Positions 34,160 to 43,071 of a DNA stretch of 64,000 bases are shown in pieces. Source of the stretch: Bog-473 sp963706555. GTDB taxonomy: Bacteria > Actinomycetota > Acidimicrobiia > Acidimicrobiales > RAAP-2. The stretch lies in contig OY970164.1 of assembly GCA_963706555.1 (NCBI GenBank), forward strand, positions 4,526,001 through 4,590,000. Reading direction: 5' to 3'. Made by a program: the position numbers and the translations under genes. The notes beneath the pieces are model-generated. The model was not told the DNA's origin, made no database searches, and saw only the letters and a list, made by a program, of their open reading frames with translations. The stretch's first letter is position 1. Every line of letters begins with the position of its first letter.

Positions 34160-35389
34160 TCACAGACTCCTCTCGATTGCACCCGGGCTGGCGACGCGCT
34201 GGTCGCGCGGCATTCCCAACACTCGCTCCGCCAATGCGTTGAGCTGCATTTCGTCAGTGCCGCCACCCAAACGGACGCCGGGCACGCAGAGAACGAAATC
34301 AGCCCACATCGCGTCACCCCCCGTGCCTGCCGTCACTCGCGGCCCCAGCATCCTCCCCGCCAGGGTAGACGCCCTCTGCAGATTGCGGCTGCGGAACAGC
34401 TTGTTGATCGAACCGGCGGGGCCGGGAGCGGCCCGCGATCGTGCGCTGACGAAGTCGGCGATGCGCACACGGCCGTACAGGTCAGCCAGCCCTTGTCGCA
34501 CCAGGGCGTCGTCGCGGAGACCGAGACCGGGCACGAGCTCGAGCAGCCGGCCGAGTGCCGTGCCGGCGGGATCGGGCGTCCCCTGGGACACGCCCGCCCT
34601 CTCGCTCGTCAACGTCGTGCGGACCACGGCCCAACCTTCACCGACGTCTCCCAGCCGGGAAGCATCGGGAACCTGCACCTCACGGAGGAGCACCTGGGTG
34701 AAGGAGGCGTGCCCGTTCATCTGCAGCAAGGGTCGCACCTCCACCCCTGCCGAGTGCATGTCGACGAGGAACATGGTGAGACCGGCGTGCGGGTCGTCGG
34801 CCGCCGCGGTCCGGGCGAGGCAGAGCCCCAGGTCGCTGAACTGAGCTTTCGAGGTCCACACCTTCTCGCCGGAGAGCGTCCACGTCCCGTCCTCCAGCGT
34901 GGCCGACGACCGCACCGCGGCGAGGTCGGAGCCGGCGTCGGGCTCGGAGAAGAGCTGGCACCCGATCAGATCGCCTCGATGCAGCGCCGGCACGACCTTT
35001 TGGCGGAGGAGCTCGCTCCCGTGGCCCAAAATGGCGGCGGACAGCATTTTGGTTCCGACGTTGAGGGGCATGACGTCCGGCGCCAGGAACTCCGACTCTC
35101 GTTCTGCATACAGACGTTCGAACGCAGCGGGGAGGTCCCGGCCTCCGTAGCGTTGCGGGCCCGTGATCCATCCGAGGCCCGCATCGAACTTCAACGCCTG
35201 CCAGGCCGCTGCCGCGGCGACCGCCGCCGCCGTCGCCTCTTCGGGCCGTCGTTCGAGGCCGTGCACTTCGATGATGTCGGACGACGCGGCAACCCCGACC
35301 GGACGCCGGGACAATGTGCGGGAGAGGAACTGCTCGACTTCCTGGGCGAACGCGTGGAGATCGGTCGGAGCGGCGGTGTCGGTCACCAC
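34160..35389 (-). CDS. Acyl-CoA dehydrogenase
   Basis: About 410 residues. The FAD-binding segment LFSEPDAGSDLAAVRSSATL, then WTLSGEKVWTSKAQFSDLGL and GGGTDEMQLNALAERVLGMP are typical; the dehydrogenase would introduce a double bond into an acyl-CoA. The start is uncertain: GTG 35389 or 35386 fit the family length, and the frame is open further upstream without a good signal. First gene of the run toward 33013 and divergent from the oxidoreductase at 35500. The catalytic base could not be placed by eye. Confidence 0.82.
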   Translation of the reverse strand: MVTDTAAPTDLHAFAQEVEQFLSRTLSRRPVGVAASSDIIEVHGLERRPEEATAAAVAAAAAWQALKFDAGLGWITGPQRYGGRDLPAAFERLYAERESEFLAPDVMPLNVGTKMLSAAILGHGSELLRQKVVPALHRGDLIGCQLFSEPDAGSDLAAVRSSATLEDGTWTLSGEKVWTSKAQFSDLGLCLARTAAADDPHAGLTMFLVDMHSAGVEVRPLLQMNGHASFTQVLLREVQVPDASRLGDVGEGWAVVRTTLTSERAGVSQGTPDPAGTALGRLLELVPGLGLRDDALVRQGLADLYGRVRIADFVSARSRAAPGPAGSINKLFRSRNLQRASTLAGRMLGPRVTAGTGGDAMWADFVLCVPGVRLGGGTDEMQLNALAERVLGMPRDQRVASPGAIERSL

Positions 35390-35499
35390 CCCGATCGGGC
35401 CACGGTCACCGGCGCACGCGATCGAACGGGCTTCGATGCTGCACCGCGAAGCCTTCGGGTAATCTCCATCTTCATAATCGTATATCTGAAGGACCACCG

Positions 35500-36531
35500 A
35501 TGAAAATGGACGTGGCGGCACGGGGTGCCCTCCGCGATGCCGGACGCGAAGCGCGCCATCTCGAGGAGGTCGGCTATGACGGGATCTGGGCCGCGGAGAC
35601 GAGCCATGACCCGTTCCTGACCGTCACACTGGCGGCCGCCGCGACAGAAAAGGTCGACATCGGGACCGGGATCGCCGTCGCATTCGCACGTAACCCGATG
35701 AGTCTCGCCACGCTCGGCCACGATCTTCAGGTTCTGTCCGAAGGCCGTTTCATCCTCGGGCTCGGGTCCCAGGTGCAGGCGCACATCGACCGCCGCTTCT
35801 CCATGCCGTGGTCAAGGCCGGCCGCGCGCATGAGAGAGATGGTGGACGCCATCCACGCCATCTGGGCCTGCTGGAACGAGGGGACTCCACTCTCCTTCGA
35901 AGGCGAGTTCTACCGGCACACCCTCATGCCTCCTTTCTTCGTTCCCGCACCGAGCCCTTTCGGCCCGCCACGGGTGTTCCTCGCCGGCGTCGGTCCCGGA
36001 ATGATCGAGGTCGCGGGTGAGGTGGGTGACGGGTTCCTCTGTCACGGCTTCACCACCGCGTCGTATCTTTCCGCGTCCGTCCTGCCGGCTCTGGAACGCG
36101 GACTCGCCCGGCGCAACCGCGTGCGGGCCGATATGGAGGTCACCGCACCCGGATTCATCGTGACCGGCCGTGACGAGGAGGAGATGGCCCGGTCGGCCGC
36201 CGGTGTCCGCCGTCAACTCGCCTTTTACGGATCGACGCCGGCCTACCGTCCGGTACTCGAGCACCACGGGTGGGGCGATCTGCAACGCGAGCTCCACCAG
36301 CTGGCCCGGCAGGGAAGATGGGACACGATGGGCGATCTGATCGAACCCGAGGTCGTCGAGGCGTTCGCCGTGATCGGGGCACCGGGCGCGATCGCAGGCC
36401 TGGTGGCCGCCCGGTACGGCGATGCGGTGGACCGCATCAACGCCTACTCCCCCTTTGAAGCCGACGACGATCTCTGGGCCGAGGTCCGCGCCGGGTTCCG
36501 CGCCCTGGCCGTCCTGGACGGTGCCCGGTGA
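35500..36531 (+). CDS. F420-dependent LLM-class oxidoreductase
   Basis: 343 residues from ATG 35500 (AAGGA upstream). Features: ARHLEEVGYDGIWAAETSHD, FLTVTLAAAATEKVDIGTGI, FARNPMSLATLGHDLQVLSE and GRFILGLGSQVQAHIDRRFS, matching actinobacterial F420-dependent oxidoreductases. Its stop overlaps the start of the ligase at 36528 (GTGA), so the two are coupled. Likely acts on the CoA precursor or product of that ligase. Confidence 0.88.
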   Translation: MKMDVAARGALRDAGREARHLEEVGYDGIWAAETSHDPFLTVTLAAAATEKVDIGTGIAVAFARNPMSLATLGHDLQVLSEGRFILGLGSQVQAHIDRRFSMPWSRPAARMREMVDAIHAIWACWNEGTPLSFEGEFYRHTLMPPFFVPAPSPFGPPRVFLAGVGPGMIEVAGEVGDGFLCHGFTTASYLSASVLPALERGLARRNRVRADMEVTAPGFIVTGRDEEEMARSAAGVRRQLAFYGSTPAYRPVLEHHGWGDLQRELHQLARQGRWDTMGDLIEPEVVEAFAVIGAPGAIAGLVAARYGDAVDRINAYSPFEADDDLWAEVRAGFRALAVLDGAR

Positions 36532-38099
36532 GGGCCCAACCGACACTCTTCGAGATGTCGGGTCGGCACGCCGGAGACCTGGCCGTCGAGGACGGCGTGG
36601 CCCGCCGCACGTGGGGAGAGCTCGAAGACCGCACATGTGCCATCGCCCACGGATTGTCCGAACGGGTCCCCGCAGGCGGGAGTCACGTCGCGCTGGTCGC
36701 CACCAACCGCGTCGAGTTCATTGACATCGCACTCGCCTGCCTGCGGGCGGGGCTCCTCTACACGCCGCTCAAGAGCAGTTGGACGCCGTCGGAGATCGCC
36801 ACCGTGCTCACTGATGCGTCGACGTGCGTGGTCGTCACCGACGTGCCTGCAGGCCGACAGGCCGCGGACGACGTCGGCGTCGCCGTCATCGACCTCGACC
36901 GGGATTTCGACTCCTGGGTCGCCGCGCAATCGCGCGCACCCCTGCCCTACGAGTTGGCGGGCAAGAAGATCACCTACACGTCGGGGACGACCGGACGCCC
37001 CAAAGGCGTCGTCTCGAGCTTCCTCGGACAGCGCCCCTTTCCGGAGTCCTTCGCCGGCAGTGCCGCGATGGCCGAGCTGACAGGTTTGCCCGGCCACGGC
37101 GTCCATCTCTTCGTCTCGCACCTCTTCCATGGCGCTCCACTGACGTTCGGCCTCGGCGCGCTGGCCCGGGGAGCTGCGATCCGCATCGTCCCCCGCTGGA
37201 ATCCCGAGACGGTCTTCTCCATGCTGTCCGACGGTGTGACGTCGACATCCATGGTGCCCACCATGTTCCGTCAGCTCCTTGCGTTGCCCGACGACCTCCG
37301 CGCCACCTTCGACGCCCCGGAGTTGCTCAACGTGCTCCACGGTGGTGAGTCCTGCCCGGTTCCCGTGAAACAGGCGATGTTGCAGTGGTGGGGTCCCCGC
37401 CTCACGGAGTACTACGGCTTCTCCGAGGGCGGCATGACGATCGTCACGAGCGAGGAGTGGATGGCACGGCCCGGCACAGTCGGCAAGGCCAGGCGCAATC
37501 AGCGCATCCTCATCCTCGATGAGGAAGGGAACACGCTGGACACCGGCACGGACGGGACGATCTACTTCGAGGCGGCCGACGGCGTGTCGTTCTCCTACCT
37601 GCACGACGAGGCAAAGACGGCGGCGGCCCATCGGGGTTCGGCCTTCACCGTGGGCGACATCGGCCACCTCGACGGCGACGGCTACCTCTTCATCACAGGG
37701 AGAAAATCCGACGTCATCGTCTCAGCCGGGGTCAATATCTACCCGGCCGAGGTCGAATCGGCCCTGAGCGACACCGAAGGGCTGCACGACACCGATGGGC
37801 TGCGCGACCTCGCCGTCGTCGGCGCACCCGACGCCATCCGGGGAGAACAGGTCGCCGCCGTCATCGTGACAGCGGACGTCACCGCGAGCGTGGCCGTCGC
37901 CGCCCGCTTGGAACGGGCGGCCGCCGAACGACTGGCCGGGTACAAACGACCGCGCCTCTTCTTTCATGCCGCGGCACTCCCCCGCGATCCCACCGGGAAA
38001 CTGCTGCGGAACACCTTCCGCGACCAGGTCGCCCAATGGGCCGACGCGCCGGCAGCCAGCCCCCTGGTGCTCGTCGAACCTCATCCAACGAATCCATAA
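36528..38099 (+). CDS. Acyl-CoA ligase (AMP-binding, ANL superfamily)
   Basis: 523 residues from GTG 36528. Motifs: ITYTSGTTGRPKGVV (phosphate loop), EYYGFSEGGMTIVTS, VGDIGHLDGDGYLFITGRKS, DVIVSAGVNIYPAEVE and DPTGKLLRN with the catalytic lysine. A duplicated LHDTDGL-like stretch (EGLHDTDGLRD) sits before the C-terminal domain. Substrate unknown. Followed by an SDR 37 bases on. Confidence 0.9.
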   Translation: MRAQPTLFEMSGRHAGDLAVEDGVARRTWGELEDRTCAIAHGLSERVPAGGSHVALVATNRVEFIDIALACLRAGLLYTPLKSSWTPSEIATVLTDASTCVVVTDVPAGRQAADDVGVAVIDLDRDFDSWVAAQSRAPLPYELAGKKITYTSGTTGRPKGVVSSFLGQRPFPESFAGSAAMAELTGLPGHGVHLFVSHLFHGAPLTFGLGALARGAAIRIVPRWNPETVFSMLSDGVTSTSMVPTMFRQLLALPDDLRATFDAPELLNVLHGGESCPVPVKQAMLQWWGPRLTEYYGFSEGGMTIVTSEEWMARPGTVGKARRNQRILILDEEGNTLDTGTDGTIYFEAADGVSFSYLHDEAKTAAAHRGSAFTVGDIGHLDGDGYLFITGRKSDVIVSAGVNIYPAEVESALSDTEGLHDTDGLRDLAVVGAPDAIRGEQVAAVIVTADVTASVAVAARLERAAAERLAGYKRPRLFFHAAALPRDPTGKLLRNTFRDQVAQWADAPAASPLVLVEPHPTNP

Positions 38100-38136
38100 T
38101 CGCCGACCGGGCGACCAGACACGGAAGGAAGACCAA

Positions 38137-39054
38137 GTGAGCGGACTCCTCGAGGGAAAGTCGATTGCCGTGACCGGAGCCGGGCGCGGCATCGGCCGGG
38201 CTGTCGCGCTGCACTGTGCGTCCGAGGGCGCGAACGTCGTCGTGGCCGACTTCGGCGTGGGCATGCACGGCGAGGAGCCCACGAGTGAGGTGGCCGACGC
38301 CGTGGTGGAGGAAATTCGCCAGAGCGGCCGCTCCGCCATCGCCATCGCGGACTCCGTTACCGAAATGGCAGCGGGCGAGCGCATCGTGCAGAGTGCGGTC
38401 GATGCCTGGGGGCGCATCGACGGGGTCGTCTGCGTCGCCGGCATTCTGCGTGAGCGGATGCTCTTCAATATGTCCGAGGACGACTGGGATGCCGTGATCG
38501 CCACCCATCTGAAGGGGACCTTCACCCTCTTCCGGGCCGCGTCCACGGTGATGCGGGCCCAAAAGAGCGGGTCACTGGTCGGATTCACCTCCGCCGCCTT
38601 CCAGGCCAGTGTGGCCCAGGCCAATTACTCGGCCGCCAAGGGTGGGATCGTGTCGCTGGTGCGCAGTGCGGCCGCCGGTCTGCATCGCTACGGCGTGAGA
38701 GCCAATGCCGTGGCGCCGATCGCCAACACGCGCATGATGGCCGAGGTCCCGATGGAGCTCCCCGAGACCGGAGAGCCCGAGGACGTGGCCCCCATGGTCA
38801 CCTACCTCCTCTCCGACCTGGCGGCGCACATCACCGGGCAGATCTACACGGTGGTGGGAGGCAAGATCGCCGTGTGGAACCAACCGGTCGAGGTGCGGGC
38901 GATGTACAAGGACGGTCGATGGACCCCAGAGGAGATCGCACGACGCCTCGATGCCACCATCGGTCAGGAACAGCTGCCCATACTGGCGAAGCTCGAGGCA
39001 TACCGAAAGGCCGCCGCGGTGGCGGCTGAGACCGGGGTCACGCCGAACGCGTGA
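38137..39054 (+). CDS. Short-chain dehydrogenase/reductase
   Basis: 305 residues from GTG 38137 (AAGGAAG upstream). Cofactor motif TGAGRGIG, catalytic Ser152, Tyr164 and Lys168 (NYSAAKGG). The usual NNAG is replaced by CVAG (99-102), an unusual change near the nicotinamide. A C-terminal extension of about 50 residues (RRLDATIGQEQLPIL) is also seen in 3-hydroxyacyl-CoA-type SDRs. Third gene of the F420-oxidoreductase/ligase/SDR operon. Confidence 0.88.
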   Translation: MSGLLEGKSIAVTGAGRGIGRAVALHCASEGANVVVADFGVGMHGEEPTSEVADAVVEEIRQSGRSAIAIADSVTEMAAGERIVQSAVDAWGRIDGVVCVAGILRERMLFNMSEDDWDAVIATHLKGTFTLFRAASTVMRAQKSGSLVGFTSAAFQASVAQANYSAAKGGIVSLVRSAAAGLHRYGVRANAVAPIANTRMMAEVPMELPETGEPEDVAPMVTYLLSDLAAHITGQIYTVVGGKIAVWNQPVEVRAMYKDGRWTPEEIARRLDATIGQEQLPILAKLEAYRKAAAVAAETGVTPNA

Positions 39055-39062
39055 GCCTGCGC

Positions 39063-40658
39063 TCACCGCGGGAGCTGCATGCCCGCCTTCTCCCGGTCCC
39101 ACGTCTGCTCGTTGCGCGCGTTCTCCCGTAGTGCGTACTTCTGCGTGCGCTGCGTCGAGTCCGTCTTCGTGAGCTCCTCCACGAATTCCACGTACCGCGG
39201 GATCATGAACCGCGGCATGCGCGGGATGAGGAACGTGATGAGGTCCTCGGGCAGCAGCGTCTCCCCCGGGTGCAGGACCACGACGACCTTCACCTCGTCC
39301 TCGCTCAATTCGGAGGGAACGCCGATGCAGGCTGATTCGGCCACGGCGGGGTGCTCGTTGACGGCGCTCTCCACCTCGAACGAGGAGATGTTCTCCCCGC
39401 GCCGTCGGATGGCGTCCTTGATCCGGTCGACGAAGAAGTAGTTCCCCTCGGCATCGCGGGTGAAGCCGTCGCCCGAATGGAACCAGCCGTTGCGCCAGGC
39501 GGCCGCCGTCTTCTCGGGCATCTGGAAGTAGCCGCTCGTGATGATCCACGGATCTGCGGTCCGCACCACCATTTCGCCGAACCTGCCGGGACCCACGTCC
39601 TCGTCCGCGTCGTCGACCAGCTTCACCTCGAACCCGGGTGGACCACTGCGGACGCGGCCCACGGTGGTGTGATCGGTCAGCTCCCACCCGCTCTTGAAGG
39701 GGTAGCCGATCTCGGTCATGCCGAAGCCCGTGCAGACCCGGAGATCGAACCGCTGCTTGAACTCCTCGAACTCGGGGATGACCGGGGCCATCACCACGCC
39801 GCGCAAGGGGTTGTCCGTGTCGGTCGGGCTGGGTAGCTGCCCAAGGATCATGGCCGCCATCGGCCCGACGAGGCCGCCGAAGACACAGTTGTACCGGCGG
39901 ATGTCGTCCCAGTACGCGGACAGGCTGAACGACTCGCGGAACACGAGCCGGGCGTCGTGCATAAAGGCGACGCTGATCGCCGCCTTGCCCGAGACGTGGT
40001 ACGCCGGGTACACGCTGTAGTACCCGTCATCAGGCGTGGGGATGATGTCCTCGGGCAACATGCCGTAGAGATCCTGCAGACTGGCCCACGGCACCAGGAC
40101 ACCCTTCGAGGGGCCGGTCGTGCCCGAGGTGTAGATGACCGATGAGACATCGCGATAGGTCGGTGCCTCCACCTCCCCGAGCGCCGGTGCACCGGCGAGG
40201 AACTCCTCGGCACTGAGGACCTCGAAAGGCAGCGGGGGAAACGCGCCGTGGGCGTCGAGCACGACCACGCATTCGAGATTCGGCACGCGCTGGGCCACCT
40301 CGGCCAGCCGATCGAAGAACTGTGCGCCGATGACGAGGAGGCGGGCCTCGGAATTCTCGATGAGGTAGGTCAGCATGTTGCCCCGGTAGCCCGTGTTCGC
40401 CGGAACCTCGACGGCCTTGAGCCAGCTCAACCCCAGCCACACCGAGTAGGACGCGAAGGAATGGACCACCATCGACGCGACATGGTCGCCGGCTGTCACG
40501 CCCGCCCGCCGATAGGCCGCGGCCCACCGCATGTTCTCGGCGTGCAGTTCGCCGTAGGTCATCGCTGTCCCGTCGACACACTGGATGGCGATCCGGTCCG
40601 GCGTCGCCGCAGCGCGCCCTGCGATGAGATTGGGGAGAACCTGATCCTGTTCGAGCAT
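39063..40658 (-). CDS. Acyl-CoA ligase (AMP-binding; carnitine/crotonobetaine-CoA-ligase-like)
   Basis: 531 residues from ATG 40658. Motifs: SSVIYTSGTTGPSKGVLVP, TGFGMTEIGYPFKSG, HSGDGFTRDAEGNYFFVDR, IKDAIRRRGENISSFEVESA; the C-terminal basic region TDSTQRTQKYALRE supplies the lysine end. The NTGYRGNMLTYLIENSEARL segment is typical of CaiC-like ligases. It is convergent with the SDR at 38137 and lies 26 bases downstream of an AcuI-type reductase gene. Confidence 0.9.
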   Translation of the reverse strand: MLEQDQVLPNLIAGRAAATPDRIAIQCVDGTAMTYGELHAENMRWAAAYRRAGVTAGDHVASMVVHSFASYSVWLGLSWLKAVEVPANTGYRGNMLTYLIENSEARLLVIGAQFFDRLAEVAQRVPNLECVVVLDAHGAFPPLPFEVLSAEEFLAGAPALGEVEAPTYRDVSSVIYTSGTTGPSKGVLVPWASLQDLYGMLPEDIIPTPDDGYYSVYPAYHVSGKAAISVAFMHDARLVFRESFSLSAYWDDIRRYNCVFGGLVGPMAAMILGQLPSPTDTDNPLRGVVMAPVIPEFEEFKQRFDLRVCTGFGMTEIGYPFKSGWELTDHTTVGRVRSGPPGFEVKLVDDADEDVGPGRFGEMVVRTADPWIITSGYFQMPEKTAAAWRNGWFHSGDGFTRDAEGNYFFVDRIKDAIRRRGENISSFEVESAVNEHPAVAESACIGVPSELSEDEVKVVVVLHPGETLLPEDLITFLIPRMPRFMIPRYVEFVEELTKTDSTQRTQKYALRENARNEQTWDREKAGMQLPR

Positions 40659-40684
40659 GGCCGCGACCCCCGGAACGACGCCCG

Positions 40685-41674
40685 CTACGCGCCGGCCACG
40701 TCGATCACGACCCGGCCCCGCACCGAACCGGCCAGGATCTGTTCGGCCAGGGCCGGGACCCGCGCCAGCGGCTCCGTGGTGGTCACGAGATCGAGCAGGT
40801 GGCGCGGCACGTCGGTATTCAGTCGGGCCCAGGCAGCGGCGCGGATGTCCGACGGCGTCGACACGGAGTCCACCCCGAGCAATCGCACATTGCGCAGAAT
40901 GAACGAGAGGACCGTCGTCGGCAGATCGGAGCCGCCGGCCAGACCACAGGCCGCCACCGCACCCCGGTAACGGGTCTGGGCCAGCACGGTGGCCAACGTC
41001 TGGCTCCCCACCGTGTCGATCGCCGCGCTCCAGCGCTCCTTCTCCAACGGACGCCCCGAGTTGGCGGCGAGCTCCTCGCGCCCGACGATGGTCGTCGCGC
41101 CCAGCTCCGTGAGGTACTCGGCGATCTCCGGCCGGCCCGTCGAGGCGGCCACGCGGTAGCCCAGGTTCGCCAGGAGCATCACGGCGAAACTCCCGACCCC
41201 GCCCCCGGCGCCGGTCACCAGGACCTCGCCGTCCGTTCCCGGCTCTATCCCGGCATCCTCGAGGGCCAAGATGCACAGCATGGCCGTGAGCCCCCCGGTC
41301 CCGATGGCCATGGTCTCGCGTAGCGTGAGGTGATCGGGTCGGGCTTGCAACCACTCCGCACGCACGCGCTGGCGCGTCGTGTAGCCCCCCGGGTGCGTCT
41401 CCGAAAGGCCCCATCCGGTGACTATCACCTCATCGCCGGGCGACCACTTGTCCGAGTCCGACGACCGCACCGTTCCCGCGAGGTCGATGCCGCACACCAT
41501 GGGGAACGAACGGATGATGCGGCCCTTGCCGGTAACGGCCAGGCCATCCTTGTAGTTGAGCGACGACCAGTTCACGTCCACCGTGACATCGCCATCGGGC
41601 AACGAGGACTCGGGCACCTCTTGCAGCGAAGCGGGCGCATTCTCGGTGGCGACTATGGCGGGAAACGACTCCAT
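40685..41674 (-). CDS. AcuI/YhdH-type quinone oxidoreductase (acryloyl-CoA reductase-like)
   Basis: 329 residues of the zinc-free MDR family: VNWSSLNYKDGLAVTGKGRI, FPMVCGIDLAGTV, VTGWGLSETHPGGYTTRQRV, and GAGGGVGSFAVMLLANLGY for NADPH. AcuI reduces acryloyl-CoA to propionyl-CoA, which would suit a pathway releasing C3 units. Upstream of the ligase at 39063, probably the same transcript. Confidence 0.87.
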   Translation of the reverse strand: MESFPAIVATENAPASLQEVPESSLPDGDVTVDVNWSSLNYKDGLAVTGKGRIIRSFPMVCGIDLAGTVRSSDSDKWSPGDEVIVTGWGLSETHPGGYTTRQRVRAEWLQARPDHLTLRETMAIGTGGLTAMLCILALEDAGIEPGTDGEVLVTGAGGGVGSFAVMLLANLGYRVAASTGRPEIAEYLTELGATTIVGREELAANSGRPLEKERWSAAIDTVGSQTLATVLAQTRYRGAVAACGLAGGSDLPTTVLSFILRNVRLLGVDSVSTPSDIRAAAWARLNTDVPRHLLDLVTTTEPLARVPALAEQILAGSVRGRVVIDVAGA

Positions 41675-41751
41675 CGGACTCCTTTTCTCGGGGGTGATGC
41701 CTGCTGCGGTTCCGACCTCGGACGAAGTGCCGCGGGAACCGTCTCAGCTGA

Positions 41752-42999
41752 TCACACAATGACGCCCTGCTGGTGCAACTCGTCGAGCATGTCATCGTCG
41801 AGGGAGAGATCCGAACGAAGGACCTCGTCGGTGTGCTCGGCGAACCAGGGCACTCTCCTCGTGGGTCCTTCGGGGACGCCCGACATGCGGATCGGGTTGT
41901 TGGGGAACACGACGGGCTGGGCCACCCCGTCAGGGCGCGCCATTTCGACCAGCATGTCCCGGGACAGCAGATGGGGGTCGCGCACGACTTCACCGTCGGA
42001 GAAACACGGCCCGGCGGCCAGGCCGGCATCCCCGAGCTGTCGGCAACTCTCGAGCTTCGTCTTGTCGGCCGCCCATTTCTCGATGGCGGGCCGGATCACG
42101 GATTCGATCGAGTCGTACCAACCCTGGCGGTCCGCCAAGGTCGGATCGGTGATCCATTCGGGATGGCCGAGCAGGCGGGCCAACGCGGCGAACTGCTGCA
42201 CCCGCCCGACCTGCAGGATGAACCAGCCGTCGCTCGCCAAGAAGCCGTGCATGATGATCGGCGGGTCGGCCCCGCCCGGCATGCCCAGCGACCAGTAGTT
42301 GGTGATGATGTCGGTCATGGCCACCGTGGAATCGAGCATGGCGACGTCGATCTGTTGCCCGAGCCCGGTCCGGTCGCGCTGATAGAGCGCGGCGAGGATC
42401 CCGACGGTGGCGAACATGGAGGTCCCCATGTCGCCGAGTGATCCGCCGGGCGCCACGCGGGGCGCCTCGTCGTTCCTCCGTTTGGTCTCGTAGAGACCCG
42501 ACATGGCTTCGACGACCGGTGCGTACGCCGGCCAGGAGTGATAGGGCGACGTGTCGTCGTTGCCGAAGCCCGACACCGAGACGTAGATGATCCGTTCGTT
42601 GACGGCGCGCACGTGGTCGTAGGCCAGACCGAGTCGGGCCAGCGCTCCCCCCTTGAAGTTCTCCGCGAAAATGTCGAACCGGCTCGCCAGGTCGAGCACG
42701 AGCTGGCGGCCTCTCGGGTCCTTCAGGTTGATCGAGATGGACCGCTTGTTGAGGTTGTTCCGCAGGAAGGTGGCACCCACCATCCTCCCGTCAGGATCGG
42801 TCATGGCGGGTAACGAAAGCCGACCGGAGTCGCCGCCATCGGGCGACTCCACCTTGACGACCTCGGCCCCCAGCCGGGCCAGGAGCTGGGTGGCGAAGGG
42901 CAGCGCCTGCATCTGCTCGAGGGCCAGGACCCGCACTCCTTCGAGTGGCCGCCCGTGGTTCAGCGCCTCGTCCGTTGCTGCGTCTTCGACCCGCACCAC
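41752..42999 (-). CDS. CaiB/BaiF family (class III) CoA-transferase
   Basis: 415 residues moving CoA between carboxylic acids via an aspartyl-CoA thioester. LEGVRVLALEQMQALPFATQ, LGAEVVKVESPDGGDSGR, KRSISINLKDPRGRQLV and GGSLGDMGTSMFATVG (with the predicted catalytic Asp190) are clear. GTG start. Divergent from the HMG-CoA-synthase-like gene at 43072. Confidence 0.9.
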   Translation of the reverse strand: MVRVEDAATDEALNHGRPLEGVRVLALEQMQALPFATQLLARLGAEVVKVESPDGGDSGRLSLPAMTDPDGRMVGATFLRNNLNKRSISINLKDPRGRQLVLDLASRFDIFAENFKGGALARLGLAYDHVRAVNERIIYVSVSGFGNDDTSPYHSWPAYAPVVEAMSGLYETKRRNDEAPRVAPGGSLGDMGTSMFATVGILAALYQRDRTGLGQQIDVAMLDSTVAMTDIITNYWSLGMPGGADPPIIMHGFLASDGWFILQVGRVQQFAALARLLGHPEWITDPTLADRQGWYDSIESVIRPAIEKWAADKTKLESCRQLGDAGLAAGPCFSDGEVVRDPHLLSRDMLVEMARPDGVAQPVVFPNNPIRMSGVPEGPTRRVPWFAEHTDEVLRSDLSLDDDMLDELHQQGVIV

Positions 43000-43056
43000 A
43001 CCTCGTCATCCTGCGCCGCCCTCTGCGGCGCCGTCGGCTCACTTTAGTCTGTCAAT

Positions 43057-43064
43057 GCTAGGAT
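43057..43064 (+). promoter_or_regulatory. Extended -10 element giving a leaderless start
   Basis: TGCTAGGAT (a TGn-TAnnnT extended -10; hexamer 43059-43064) lies seven bases before the ATG at 43072, which has no ribosome binding site. Transcription would begin at or next to the start codon. No convincing -35. Confidence 0.4.
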
Positions 43065-43071
43065 TATATAG